Shown here: positions 1 through 7,917 of the stretch, piece after piece
Layout of the letters: every line of letters begins with the position of its first letter
Numbering within the stretch: position 1 is the stretch's first letter
Source: an uncultured Alistipes sp.
GTDB taxonomy: Bacteria; Bacteroidota; Bacteroidia; Bacteroidales; Rikenellaceae
Direction of reading: 5' to 3'
Length of the DNA stretch: 64,000 nucleotides
Assembly (NCBI GenBank): GCA_948736885.1
Contig: CAPXWY010000001.1
Location: forward strand, 1-64,000
Made by a program: the position numbers and the translations under genes
Notes under the pieces: model-generated
Told to the model about the DNA's origin: nothing
Database searches by the model: none
What the model saw: only the letters and a program-made list of their open reading frames with translations

Positions 1-318
<318 letters not shown>

Positions 319-522
319 ATAAAATGTTTTGTTCTAAATCTTTAGCTCTAATCTCAAAGGTATTGTTTGAAATCACTCTCCGAAGAGAGTGGGAAAACTT
401 TAGCTGCTCAAATACTTCAAAGAACGCTGTCCGTTATATTGCTATAAAGAACATTTTCTGTTTCTGTCGGAGGGTTGCCCCTCCCGGTTCCGTCCGCTGC
501 TTTCGCAGAGCGGAAAGTGGTG

Positions 523-554
523 CAAAGGTAAAAACCTTTTTTGAAACCGCCAAA
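523..554 (-). promoter_or_regulatory. rRNA operon promoter, proximal
   Basis: On the minus strand a TTTG box (551-554) lies 20 bp upstream of TACCTTTG (523-530). This matches the Bacteroidetes sigma-ABfr consensus TTTG-N19-21-TAnnTTTG. Transcription would start near 515, about 200 nt upstream of the mature 16S end. Confidence 0.8.
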
Positions 555-710
555 TCTTTTCGGAAGATTTTTTCAGAAAATTTTTCAGAATCTTTTCTTA
601 AGCCGAGCGCAAAGGCGAACGTATTCGGACTTTGCCAAGGCAAGAAAAGTTGCATGTGAATGAACCTTTTTCGCTTCTTCGCCGACAAGGCGTCGTTATC
701 AAAGCGGATG

Positions 711-741
711 CAAAGGTAATTCAAATTTACGAAACTCCAAA
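711..741 (-). promoter_or_regulatory. rRNA operon promoter, middle
   Basis: Minus-strand TTTG (738-741), 19-bp spacer and TACCTTTG (711-718) match the Bacteroidetes promoter consensus. It is the second of three tandem promoters in front of the 16S gene. Confidence 0.75.
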
Positions 742-817
742 AAATCCGGAACTTTTTTCAAAACTTTTTCAGAACCCGTATCGCTTCGGAGGGTTGCTTT
801 CTCTCTCGAAGCGGGTG

Positions 818-850
818 CAAAGATAAAGGTTTCCGGATGTTATTTCCAAA
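818..850 (-). promoter_or_regulatory. rRNA operon promoter, distal
   Basis: Minus-strand TTTG (847-850), 21-bp spacer and TATCTTTG (818-825). It is the most upstream of the three tandem promoters. Between about 319 and 1092 I see only these promoters, the 16S leader and the repeat at 963-1020, with no convincing coding region. Confidence 0.75.
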
Positions 851-962
851 TATTTCAGCGACTTTTTTTTGACATTTTTCCGCGCTTTTTTACACCCGGC
901 TATAAGTCAGGAAGTTAGTTATGAAAAATTTTTACTATATTTGGCTTCATCGCAGATGCTTC

Positions 963-1020
963 GCCCCGGCAATGTCCGAATCTATTTGGCATTGCGTTCG
1001 ATTTGCGCTATCTTTCGCCT
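963..1020 (+). repeat. Promoter-like dispersed repeat, copy A
   Basis: Bases 963-1000 align without gaps to 6443-6480 with 33 of 38 identities, both ending in GGCATTGCGTTCG. A weaker relative lies near 50716-50800. In this copy a TTTG box (985-988) is 20 bp upstream of TATCTTTC (1009-1016), so the repeat itself carries a likely promoter for the lipoprotein gene at 1093. Confidence 0.6.
985..1016 (+). promoter_or_regulatory. Promoter of the permuted NlpC/P60-like gene
   Basis: TTTG (985-988), a 20-bp spacer and TATCTTTC (1009-1016) give a near-consensus Bacteroidetes promoter with one mismatch in the -7 box. Transcription would start near 1022, leaving a leader of about 70 nt. Confidence 0.55.
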
Positions 1021-1092
1021 TGCAATCGGGTCGCCGGACGACACAGCAACACCGGAGAGCCCGCAGTACGAATTCATACACAAAGATTCAAT

Positions 1093-1725
1093 ATGATACG
1101 AACCCTTATATTATATATAGGTATATTGGCCGGGGCGGCATGCACCCAGCAGCGGGAACAGCTCCGCACTGGCGACCTGCTGTTCCAAGTCGGCCACGAA
1201 TCGGCCATGAGCGGCGCCATTATGGCCGCCACAGGCAAAAGCGAAGAGGTGAAATTCACTCACGTGGGAATCGCCGTCATCGGCAGCCGGGCCGATTCGG
1301 TACTGGAGGCCACCTCCGACGGCGGCGTGCGCATGACCGTACTCAGCGACTTTCTGAACAAGTCCGCCCGGCTGAATGGTCGACCCGTCGCCATTGCCAA
1401 ACGCTTGAAAGACACCGCAGGCATCGCCGCTGCCGTCGCCCGCGCACGCACGTTCCTCGGACAGCCCTACGACTATTCGTTCCGCCCCGACAACGGGAAG
1501 CTATATTGCAGTGAATTGGTATGGGAAAGTTACCTCGCCCCCGACGGCCGTCGTTTGTTCCCGGCACAGGCTATGAATTTCCGCGCCGCCGACGGTTCGA
1601 TGCCGCCGTTCTGGACCGAGTTGTTCGCAAATATGGGTGAAGAGATTCCCGAAGGGCTGCCCGGCACCAATCCCAACGACATGTCGCGCGACACCTTGCT
1701 TACCGAGGTTTTCCGTTGGTTTTGA
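1093..1725 (+). CDS. YiiX/YebB-like permuted NlpC/P60 lipoprotein
   Basis: A 210-residue protein. An in-frame start at 1003 is possible, but the ATG at 1093 is chosen because it begins a lipoprotein signal (hydrophobic residues 4-17 ending in the lipobox AGAAC). The body resembles the YiiX/YebB group of circularly permuted NlpC/P60 cysteine hydrolases: a GDLLFQ strand near residue 27, a candidate His in FTHVGIAV, and LYCSELVWESY, which carries the likely catalytic Cys. Related proteins are predicted amidases or acyltransferases acting on peptide or lipid amide bonds; the substrate here is unknown. It stands alone, between the rRNA promoters and convergent mgtC. Confidence 0.75.
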   Translation: MIRTLILYIGILAGAACTQQREQLRTGDLLFQVGHESAMSGAIMAATGKSEEVKFTHVGIAVIGSRADSVLEATSDGGVRMTVLSDFLNKSARLNGRPVAIAKRLKDTAGIAAAVARARTFLGQPYDYSFRPDNGKLYCSELVWESYLAPDGRRLFPAQAMNFRAADGSMPPFWTELFANMGEEIPEGLPGTNPNDMSRDTLLTEVFRWF

Positions 1726-1749
1726 AAGCCGTGCCGCCGTCCCAGCTAT

Positions 1750-1835
1750 CTGCCGCCGCTCCGAACCCGCCTTGCCGCAACACCACAGCAGCAAATCCGC
1801 CGCTCTCAGTCCGTCCTGCCGCCGCTCCGAACCCG
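1750..1835. repeat. 20-bp direct repeat pair between convergent genes
   Basis: The 20-mer CTGCCGCCGCTCCGAACCCG occurs at 1750-1769 and again, identical, at 1816-1835, in the gap between the convergent genes ending at 1725 and 1843. No clear terminator hairpin with a T-run was found here. Confidence 0.6.
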
Positions 1836-1842
1836 TCGCGGC

Positions 1843-2508
1843 TCAGACAATCCGTTCGACCGTAATGTCCTGCGATTCCCGCAGCAGGTTGACGAATTCT
1901 TCCTCCTCGGCAATGCCCTTGGCCCGGATGACCAGCGTCGCCCGGTAGACGGTCGCACCGTCCATGCGGGTCGGTTCGATTTCGTAGGAGATGACCGTGT
2001 ATTTCGAGGTCTTGAGTTTGTTGAACATGGCGTCGATTACCTCGCGGCGCCCCGACGAGTAGACTATCAGCGTGCGTTTGCGGCCCAGCCCGCCGAAAAA
2101 GAGGGTCAGCGCTTCAAGCCCGAAAAGCGTCAGCAGCGTCGCCGCCCCGGCCACTACATACATGTGCGCACCCGCCGCCAGCCCGATGCCTGCCGTCGCC
2201 CACAGGCTCGCGGCCGTGGTCAGTCCGCGCACCAGCTGACGGTGCAGAATAATCGTTCCGGCGCCAATGAAGCCAATGCCGCTGACCACCTGCGCCGCAA
2301 TCCGTCCCGGGTCGAAGCGCAGTCCGTCGTGCGTCGCCAGCAGGTCCTCGAATCCGTATTGCGACACAATCATCATCAGGGCGCTGCCCAGCGCCACCAG
2401 GAAATGGGTGCGGAATCCCGCATCCTTCACCCGGTATTCGCGGTCAAGGCCGATAATCGTGCCGCACAGACCCGCCGCGCACAGCCGCCAGATAAAATTC
2501 CATTCCAT
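1843..2508 (-). CDS. MgtC/SapB-family inner-membrane protein
   Basis: A 221-residue protein. The N-terminal 135 residues hold four to five membrane segments with hallmark MgtC family stretches: GTIIGLDREYR near residue 16, FRTHFLVALGSALMMIVS near 32, and GIGFIGAGTIILH near 77. The C-terminal 75 residues form a soluble alpha/beta (ACT-like) domain, seen in many members. MgtC proteins are linked to magnesium limitation and inhibition of F-type ATPase in Salmonella, but most homologues are uncharacterised, so the role here is inferred. It follows the protease gene with a 9-nt gap and is probably co-transcribed. Confidence 0.85.
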   Translation of the reverse strand: MEWNFIWRLCAAGLCGTIIGLDREYRVKDAGFRTHFLVALGSALMMIVSQYGFEDLLATHDGLRFDPGRIAAQVVSGIGFIGAGTIILHRQLVRGLTTAASLWATAGIGLAAGAHMYVVAGAATLLTLFGLEALTLFFGGLGRKRTLIVYSSGRREVIDAMFNKLKTSKYTVISYEIEPTRMDGATVYRATLVIRAKGIAEEEEFVNLLRESQDITVERIV

Positions 2509-2517
2509 GTTTTTTCC

Positions 2518-4548
2518 TTACAGCCAGCCGTTGTTGGCCGCCACCCGTTCGCGGACGATCAGTGCGATTTCGCGCGACACGGAGGTCTGGCCGATCTGCG
2601 TCGAAAGGCGGACCGTCGCCACACCCGTTTTCGAGCACGCAACAACAAGTTTGCCATTGCGCACCGCCAGCGTCCCGATGCCCAGCCGATCCTTCGCCTC
2701 GGGCGTCGCTTCCGCTTTCAGCAGTACTCCGGTCGAGCCGCCGAAATAGCGGTCGAGCGGGATTTCGCTCTCCTTGCCGCGCTGTACGTACACACCCGGA
2801 GTTCCCTGGATATTCAGCAGCAGCAGATAGGCATCCACATAGCCCGCTCCCATCTTCTTGCGGTAGTCCGTCAGATTGAGCAGCGACACACCGCCGTTCA
2901 CATCCACAAAAGGTTTCGAGCCTTTCATATAACCATCTATGTCGTGTACGCTGCTCAGCAGCAGCGATTTGAACTGCGCGGGCGTAAAGCGTTTCCCGAG
3001 TTTGGAGGCATACGCAAGCCCCAGCGCCGCCACGCCCGACACATGGGGACAGGCCATCGAGGTGCCTTGCATGTAGCCGACCGACGCTTTCCGGCCGTCG
3101 CGGAACTGCATCGCGGGGTCTTCGAGTATCGTACTCAGCACAGCGCCCTCTTCTTCGTACAGATAGTCGCCGCCCGGAGCCGTAATGTCGACCCAGCTTC
3201 CGTAGTCCGTATAGTAGGCAGGTGTGAAGTCCGGGGCCATCGACGCCACGGCCACCGTCGGCGAGTAGGCCCCCGGCCACATCATCTGGTCGCCCACTAT
3301 GTCGCCGTCGTTGCCCGCGGCGAAAATCACCAGCCCGCCGCTCAGCGGTGCGTTCGGGTCGTCGGCACCCGCATACTTTATAAAATAGTCCACGGCACGT
3401 TTCTCCATCCCCTGGGCGATGCCTGCCCATTGGGCCTCGGTCTTCAGGTTCGTGCCGTAGCCCCAGCTGCACTGGGCGATCAGCGCGCCCCGGTCGGCCG
3501 CATAGACGAAGGCCCGGGCCGCCGCGTCGTCCGAATCGTTGGCCGGGTCGCCGTCGCTGTCCAGAATCTGGCACGACATGATTTTCACGCCGCCTTTGCC
3601 GTCGGCTCCGCCCGCTATGCCGCAGACGTCGATTCCGTTGCCGTTGACCGCCGCAATCGTTCCGGCCACATGGGTCCCGTGGTCAGCGTACATCCACTCT
3701 TTGTTCTCGCTGTCGTAATAGTTCCCCTGCCAGTTGAGTTTGTCCGTGCGGTTGCAGAAGTTGTAGCCATGGAGGTCATTGCCGAACTCCGCATTTTCGC
3801 CCGCATGGGGATTGACCCACATATTGGCCGCCAAATCGGGATGGGTGGACTGCACCGGTTCGTCGAGCACCGCCACCACGATTTCGGGCGAACCCGTACA
3901 GAGTTTCCACGCGTCGAACAGATTCACGTCGCACCCCGCCTTGAACTGGAACACGAAGTTGCCGTAGGAACCCAGCGTCTTGTTCCCCGTGTTGTTATAG
4001 TGCCATTGGTCGGGCAGGCGCGGGTCGTTGGCGGGCATCGCCGCACGCGTCGCAGGACGGGCCGCGGCGGCAGGAACCATCGGCCCCCGGCGCCCCGACT
4101 CGATGGGATGTCGGTACTCCACCGCCGAAACGCCCTCCACACGGCTCAGCAGCCCGGCCGCCGCGGTCAGTTCCTCCCCGCTGTCGAAACGGACCGTATA
4201 CCAGCGGTGGAGCCCGAACTCGCGGTGCCGCTGCTCGTAGCGTGCTTCGTAGGGAAATACCCGGGCGAACCGCTCGGCCCCGATGCGCTCCAGCACAAGG
4301 TCCATGTCAGCCACGCCCGAACGGGTCGTCGCTCCCCCGCCGCTGCGCGTCGCTGCCTGCGCCGTCTCGATACGCTCGGCCAGCTCGTCGGTCACTTCGA
4401 CGGACAGGCACCCCGCAACAGCCCCCTGCGGCACACTGAGAATCTTCGCGCCGGACTGCGGAAGCGTCTTATCGGAGGCGGTCTCCGTAGCGTCATTCGC
4501 ACAGGCGGCAAGACCAAGCACCGCCGCTATCCATATCAGTCGTTTCAT
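2518..4548 (-). CDS. Subtilisin-like (S8) serine protease lipoprotein
   Basis: A 676-residue protein. It starts with a lipoprotein signal whose Cys is at residue 16 (LGLAAC). Residues about 35-150 look like an inhibitory propeptide. The catalytic domain follows, with Asp229 (VVAVLDE), His290 (ADHGTHVAG), oxyanion Asn413 (AAGND) and Ser497 (GTSMACPHVSG). The Asp block reads DEP where most subtilases have D-S/T-G. Residues about 570-676 form a C-terminal beta-rich region. It is predicted to be anchored at the cell envelope. The ATG at 4548 is well placed for the signal peptide, and the gene lies 9 nt upstream of mgtC. Its target is unknown. Confidence 0.9.
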   Translation of the reverse strand: MKRLIWIAAVLGLAACANDATETASDKTLPQSGAKILSVPQGAVAGCLSVEVTDELAERIETAQAATRSGGGATTRSGVADMDLVLERIGAERFARVFPYEARYEQRHREFGLHRWYTVRFDSGEELTAAAGLLSRVEGVSAVEYRHPIESGRRGPMVPAAAARPATRAAMPANDPRLPDQWHYNNTGNKTLGSYGNFVFQFKAGCDVNLFDAWKLCTGSPEIVVAVLDEPVQSTHPDLAANMWVNPHAGENAEFGNDLHGYNFCNRTDKLNWQGNYYDSENKEWMYADHGTHVAGTIAAVNGNGIDVCGIAGGADGKGGVKIMSCQILDSDGDPANDSDDAAARAFVYAADRGALIAQCSWGYGTNLKTEAQWAGIAQGMEKRAVDYFIKYAGADDPNAPLSGGLVIFAAGNDGDIVGDQMMWPGAYSPTVAVASMAPDFTPAYYTDYGSWVDITAPGGDYLYEEEGAVLSTILEDPAMQFRDGRKASVGYMQGTSMACPHVSGVAALGLAYASKLGKRFTPAQFKSLLLSSVHDIDGYMKGSKPFVDVNGGVSLLNLTDYRKKMGAGYVDAYLLLLNIQGTPGVYVQRGKESEIPLDRYFGGSTGVLLKAEATPEAKDRLGIGTLAVRNGKLVVACSKTGVATVRLSTQIGQTSVSREIALIVRERVAANNGWL

Positions 4549-4645
4549 ATCCTTGAATTATAAATATCCGTTTTTGCGCCGGAACACTCCGACCGCCGAT
4601 AAAGGTAGGAATTTTTCGGTGAAAATCATATTTTGGCCGCCGGAT

Positions 4646-4676
4646 TTTGCAATTTGCCGCCGAACGACTATATTTG
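4646..4676 (+). promoter_or_regulatory. Promoter of the lipocalin-like lipoprotein gene
   Basis: TTTG (4646-4649), a 19-bp spacer and TATATTTG (4669-4676) fit the Bacteroidetes consensus fully. The ATG follows at 4702. Confidence 0.75.
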
Positions 4677-4701
4677 TCTGAACATCCAAAACTTCCGAAT
4701 C

Positions 4702-5169
4702 ATGATGCGACTTTTACAATACGCTTTTCTCGCGTGCACACTCTTGTGCTCCTCGTGCAAGAAAGACAAGGATTCTGTCCCCACGATTGAGCCCGCCGTG
4801 GGCATCGAAATCGCAGACTTCGCCGGGGAATGGCGTCTGAGCGCCTGGTCGGGCGGCACGAACCTCGACAAGGAAATCTATCTGCGGCTCAACGCCGACC
4901 GAACTTTCACTCTCTATCAGAACATCGTCTCGCACGGATTCGAGCGCTTCGACGGCACTTTCACGTTCGATTCGCAGAGCGCACTCATCCGCGGCACCTA
5001 CGCCAGCGGCACCCCGTGGGGGGGGGAATACATCATCGGAGCGCTGACCGAAAACAGCATGCAATGGCAGATGGTCGGGACCGGCGACATCGCCACCTAC
5101 ACCCGCAGCGTCATCCCCGACATCCCGCTCCAGCCCGCCTCGCGCAGCGGCAGCGTACCGTTCCTGTAA
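4702..5169 (+). CDS. Lipocalin-like domain lipoprotein
   Basis: A 155-residue protein starting at one of two adjacent ATGs (4702 or 4705). Residues 1-18 form a lipoprotein signal ending in LLCSSC. The remainder matches small lipocalin-like lipoproteins common in Bacteroidales: an opening FAGEWRLSAW (first strand with the conserved Trp), then alternating strands such as YLRLNADRTFTLYQ and GTFTFD, and a closing TYTR strand. The ligand is unknown. A good promoter precedes it and a strong hairpin terminator follows, so it is monocistronic. Confidence 0.75.
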   Translation: MMRLLQYAFLACTLLCSSCKKDKDSVPTIEPAVGIEIADFAGEWRLSAWSGGTNLDKEIYLRLNADRTFTLYQNIVSHGFERFDGTFTFDSQSALIRGTYASGTPWGGEYIIGALTENSMQWQMVGTGDIATYTRSVIPDIPLQPASRSGSVPFL

Positions 5170-5180
5170 CAAATACAACA

Positions 5181-5212
5181 AAACAGCAGAACCTCGGTTC
5201 TGCTGTTTTTCG
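5181..5212 (+). terminator. Rho-independent terminator after the lipocalin-like gene
   Basis: A perfect 12-bp stem (5181-5192 with 5197-5208), loop CTCG, is followed by a short T-run. It begins 11 nt after the stop codon. The AAA on the 5' side would also let it work on the minus strand. Confidence 0.9.
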
Positions 5213-5260
5213 TTCTGGCATAGCGAACGCAACCAATCGGAGTCATGTCATTCCGAATAT

Positions 5261-5500
5261 CTACCCCCTGCTTTCCATACTTTCGATGGAAGGGTTCGTC
5301 GCAGTAACGTCCTGCTCGATCTGCTGCTGCGTAGGCGCTTCGCCTGCGGCGGCGGGAGTGATGCGCTTCCCGTTCTCGGGCATGTTCTGCGTCACGGTAG
5401 GAATGCGCATGGCGCATCCGGGACGCGTATCGGCGGGGGTCATCTTGTTATTCTGGCCAGGCATGGGCTTGCTGCAATCGGTCTTTTCCATAATCGTCAT
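5261..5500 (-). CDS. Small hypothetical protein (79 aa)
   Basis: I do not recognise this protein. The start is taken as the ATG at 5500, preceded by AGGAAA; a second in-frame ATG lies three codons in, at 5491. The product is polar and rich in Thr, Met, Pro and Gln, with two Cys and no membrane segment. Codon use resembles the neighbours (AAC, AAG, GCC, CCC preferred), and Arg is not inflated as it is in antisense frames, which argues that it is translated. It lies downstream of rplT on the same strand, beyond a hairpin at 5600-5645. Confidence 0.45.
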   Translation of the reverse strand: MTIMEKTDCSKPMPGQNNKMTPADTRPGCAMRIPTVTQNMPENGKRITPAAAGEAPTQQQIEQDVTATNPSIESMESRG

Positions 5501-5599
5501 TTTCCTGCGACCGCTGCAAAACACGTACCGCCCCGAAAAGAAGCAGGCGGGGAACGCCGAAACGCTCTCCGCCTGAAAACAGCTGCCGTCCCCCGATTC

Positions 5600-5645
5600 G
5601 GGCCGTCCGACCCACTACCGGAATCCTGCAGCCATCGGACGGCCC
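5600..5645. other. Inverted repeat downstream of rplT
   Basis: An 11-bp perfect stem (5600-5610 with 5635-5645) surrounds a 24-nt loop. It sits 40 nt past the rplT stop. No T-run follows on the minus strand, so it may be a weak terminator or an mRNA 3' stabilising structure. Confidence 0.5.
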
Positions 5646-5684
5646 TGCCTGCGGTGACCCGCAGCCCGGCCGCCGGCTACATTG

Positions 5685-6029
5685 CTATTTGACTGCTTTG
5701 ACGATTGCCGCAAATGCTTTCGGCTCGTTCATCGCCAGGTCGGCCATCACCTTGCGGTTGAGCTCGATACCCTTGGCGTTGAGTTTGCCGATAAACTGCG
5801 AATAGGTCATCCCCTGCGCGCGGACCGCAGCGTTGATACGCGTGATCCACAGCGAACGGAACGTCCGCTTCTTGAGCTGGCGGTGTGCATAGGCATACTG
5901 CAAACCCTTTTCGACCGTGTTTTTCGCTACGGTCCAAACGTTTCCCCTTGAACCAAAGTTACCCTTGGCAAGTTTCAGAACTTTTTTTCTGCGTGCGCGG
6001 GACGCAACGGCATTGACTGAACGTGGCAT
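5685..6029 (-). CDS. rplT: 50S ribosomal protein L20
   Basis: A 114-residue protein of normal length with the family pattern: basic N-terminus ([23 protein letters not shown]), then [26 protein letters not shown] and the C-terminal [10 protein letters not shown]. It binds 23S rRNA early in assembly of the large subunit. It follows rpmI after 93 nt, the usual L35-L20 order. infC, which normally leads this operon, is not in front of rpmI here. Confidence 0.98.
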   Translation of the reverse strand: MPRSVNAVASRARRKKVLKLAKGNFGSRGNVWTVAKNTVEKGLQYAYAHRQLKKRTFRSLWITRINAAVRAQGMTYSQFIGKLNAKGIELNRKVMADLAMNEPKAFAAIVKAVK

Positions 6030-6122
6030 AGTCTGAAATGTTTTTTTTAAGAGCTGTCAGCGACGCGGTTCTCCCGCGTTCTTCGGGGCTGATTCGCTCC
6101 GGTTAATAATTTTGCCCGACGG

Positions 6123-6317
6123 TTATTTAACCAGCAGGTTCTTGATTTTGGCCTCGTCGGCCGGCGAAACGATCCCTGCGTAGCAAAGATTGCGTTTCTG
6201 CTTAGTCGTCTTTTTGGTCAGGATGTGACTGTGATAAGCGTGCTTACGCTTGATCTTTCCTGTGCCGGTGAAGGTAAAGCGCTTCTTCGCCGCGGCATTG
6301 GTTTTCATTTTCGGCAT
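6123..6317 (-). CDS. rpmI: 50S ribosomal protein L35
   Basis: A 64-residue, highly basic protein with the L35 signature [14 protein letters not shown] at the start and [20 protein letters not shown] in the middle. It is a component of the large ribosomal subunit. It has its own promoter about 35 nt upstream and leads a two-gene rpmI-rplT operon. Confidence 0.98.
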   Translation of the reverse strand: MPKMKTNAAAKKRFTFTGTGKIKRKHAYHSHILTKKTTKQKRNLCYAGIVSPADEAKIKNLLVK

Positions 6318-6351
6318 TGTCGCAAACAGTTATTTAGTTAAACATAGCCTG

Positions 6352-6382
6352 CAAAAGTACTATTTTTTTCGCATTCTGCAAC
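6352..6382 (-). promoter_or_regulatory. Promoter of rpmI-rplT
   Basis: Minus-strand GTTG (6379-6382), 19-bp spacer and TACTTTTG (6352-6359) match TTG-N19-TAnnTTTG. Transcription would start near 6345, giving a leader of under 30 nt. Confidence 0.75.
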
Positions 6383-6414
6383 CTTTTTTGCACGCATAAA
6401 ACAAAAATTCTTCG

Positions 6415-6422
6415 TATCTTTG
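6415..6422 (+). promoter_or_regulatory. -7 box upstream of the MBL-fold gene
   Basis: TATCTTTG matches the Bacteroidetes -7 consensus. The nearest TTTG (6387-6390) is 24 bp upstream, longer than usual, so this is a weaker call. It is divergent from the rpmI promoter. Confidence 0.4.
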
Positions 6423-6442
6423 ACTTTGTCTTGGATACCCGG

Positions 6443-6500
6443 GCCCCGGCGATGCCCGAATAAATTCGGCATTGCGTTCGGCTCACTCGTATCCTCGATT
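6443..6500 (+). repeat. Promoter-like dispersed repeat, copy B
   Basis: Bases 6443-6480 align to 963-1000 with 33 of 38 identities. The core is a near-palindrome (ATGCCCGAAT-AA-ATTCGGCAT) followed by TGCGTTCG. The -7-like box is degenerate here (TATCCTCG, 6490-6497). It ends just upstream of the lipoprotein start at 6508. Confidence 0.6.
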
Positions 6501-6507
6501 CACCCAC

Positions 6508-7251
6508 ATGTTGAAAGCAATACTCGTATCTATGTCTCTGCTCTCGTTTTTCGGCTGCGGCCGGACCAAGACCCCGGAATATCCCACCGACACGCTGACG
6601 GCGCGCGACGGCACCGAATTCACGCTTACATTCTTCCAACACGCCTCGATAGGCATCCGGGTAGGCGGCCACCATATATATATCGACCCGGTGGGCAACT
6701 TCGCAGGCCAGCCCAAAGCCGACCTTATCCTGCTGACCCACTCGCACAGCGACCATTTCGACCTGGCGACCGTCGAGAAACTGCGGACCTCGAAGACCGA
6801 CATCCTCAGCGACCGCACCACGGCCGAAGCGTTCGGCATGGAAGGGCACGTGATGCGTCCGGGCAGCATCGCCACGCCGCGCGACTATGTGAAAATCGAA
6901 GCCGTAGCCGCCTACAACACGACCAAGGAACACCAGCAGTTCCACCCCAAACTGCGCGAAGACTGCGGTTATCTGCTGACCATCGGCGGCACACGGATCT
7001 ACGTGGCGGGCGACACCGAACCGACGGCCGAAATGAAAGCCCTGCGCGACATAGACATCGCTTTCCTGCCTGTCAACCAGCCCTATACGATGACCGTCGA
7101 CCAAGCTGTCGACGCAGTCAAGGCGCTGAAGCCCACCATCTTCTACCCCTACCACTTCGGGCAGACCGAATTCAAGACCGACATGGACCGCCTCGTGCGC
7201 GAAGTTCGCGCCTTGGACACCACCGACATCCGCGTCTTCCCGATGGAATAA
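6508..7251 (+). CDS. Metallo-beta-lactamase-fold lipoprotein (UlaG/UPF0173-like)
   Basis: A 247-residue protein. The ATG at 6508 is preferred over 6472 because it begins a lipoprotein signal (LLSFFGC, Cys17). The body is a metallo-beta-lactamase-fold hydrolase of the UPF0173/UlaG type: GHHIYIDPVG near residue 54, the metal-binding LTHSHSDHFD (His78, His80, Asp82, His83), VAGDTE (metal-bridging Asp), and a C-terminal FYPYHFGQTEF carrying a late His. Such enzymes hydrolyse phosphodiesters, lactones or related esters; the substrate is unknown. The lipid anchor puts it in the envelope, which is unusual for the mostly cytosolic UPF0173 group. Confidence 0.85.
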   Translation: MLKAILVSMSLLSFFGCGRTKTPEYPTDTLTARDGTEFTLTFFQHASIGIRVGGHHIYIDPVGNFAGQPKADLILLTHSHSDHFDLATVEKLRTSKTDILSDRTTAEAFGMEGHVMRPGSIATPRDYVKIEAVAAYNTTKEHQQFHPKLREDCGYLLTIGGTRIYVAGDTEPTAEMKALRDIDIAFLPVNQPYTMTVDQAVDAVKALKPTIFYPYHFGQTEFKTDMDRLVREVRALDTTDIRVFPME

Positions 7252-7290
7252 GCGGGCCTACCCTACGGTACACGCACGTTCGCCGAGTAA

Positions 7291-7356
7291 CAGATTCTTC
7301 GTCGGTCTTGCGACCTCCTCAGAATGACAGAGGAAAGGCCACAGAATGACAGAGGA
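7291..7356 (+). repeat. Short dispersed repeat (AGATTCTTCG...CAGAATGACA)
   Basis: AGATTCTTCG (7292-7301) is followed by CTCAGAATGACA (7318-7329), with a second partial copy CAGAATGACAGAGGA at 7342-7356. The same element recurs near 7861-7884, 23018-23045, 47902-47925 (inverted) and 60537-60568. Confidence 0.65.
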
Positions 7357-7411
7357 GCTGGTAAAAGAACGCAGGGGTGAAGTGCGGAAAGACTGACGGA
7401 CCGCACAAAGC

Positions 7412-7449
7412 AAAAAAAGCCCGGAACCCACTCAAGGTTCCGGACTTTT
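7412..7449 (-). terminator. Rho-independent terminator of the metal-binding operon
   Basis: On the minus strand a stem built on AGTCCGGAACC and GGTTCCGGGCT (7419-7430 with 7435-7446) is followed by a run of seven T. It ends the transcript about 20 nt after the stop of the HMA gene. Confidence 0.85.
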
Positions 7450-7467
7450 CATAAACAGCCAACCGAA

Positions 7468-7779
7468 CTATTTGGCGGCTACGCTCTTGGGCTGGGCCTT
7501 GACCTTGAGCGAAGCGAGGCCCTTGACGATATTCTGGTCGGAATTCTTGGCAGCATCGTAAGTCACACTGACCTCCTTGGCGGCCACATCGACCTGAACG
7601 TCTTTGATACCCTTGCCCAGCGAGGGAATATTGTTCATGATTTTCTGCGCGCAATGGTCGCAGTCGATGTCGGTAACGAAGACCGTCGTCACGGTTTTCT
7701 TCTCGGCCGCGGGTTTCGCAGCCATCGTCATGCCTGCGCCCATCACCAGCGCCAGGCAAAGCATTGCAAGTTTTTTCAT
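7468..7779 (-). CDS. Secreted heavy-metal-associated (HMA) domain protein
   Basis: A 103-residue protein with a signal peptide (residues 1-20, ending MTMAA) followed by a single HMA ferredoxin-like domain. The metal-binding motif is D-C40-D-H-C43 in the usual loop after strand one. Soluble HMA domains bind Cu+ or similar soft metals and pass them between partners. It is the last gene of a minus-strand set with the TonB-dependent receptor and a Cys/His-rich protein, so a periplasmic metal carrier acting with the receptor is the likely role (inference). A strong terminator follows. Confidence 0.88.
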   Translation of the reverse strand: MKKLAMLCLALVMGAGMTMAAKPAAEKKTVTTVFVTDIDCDHCAQKIMNNIPSLGKGIKDVQVDVAAKEVSVTYDAAKNSDQNIVKGLASLKVKAQPKSVAAK

Positions 7780-7917
7780 GGTTACTTAAATTAATTCGGT
7801 TATGATTATTTCAACTTCTTAACTGCACTCGTTCGCAATGACGAAAGAGACAGTTCTTAACTGCGCTACGGTCAGAATGACAAGCCTCCTTTTACTTTTC
7901 ACTCTTCACCTTTCACC
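7780..7917. other. Intergenic gap with repeat remnants
   Basis: It contains two imperfect copies of TTCTTAACTGC (near 7817 and 7855). The second is followed by GTCAGAATGACAAG (7871-7884), part of the CAGAATGACA repeat family. No gene or clear promoter was seen. Confidence 0.5.

Noticed and set aside
2164..4563. A 799-codon open frame on the plus strand across the S8 protease gene
   Set aside because: Antisense shadow; Arg/His-rich product without motifs.
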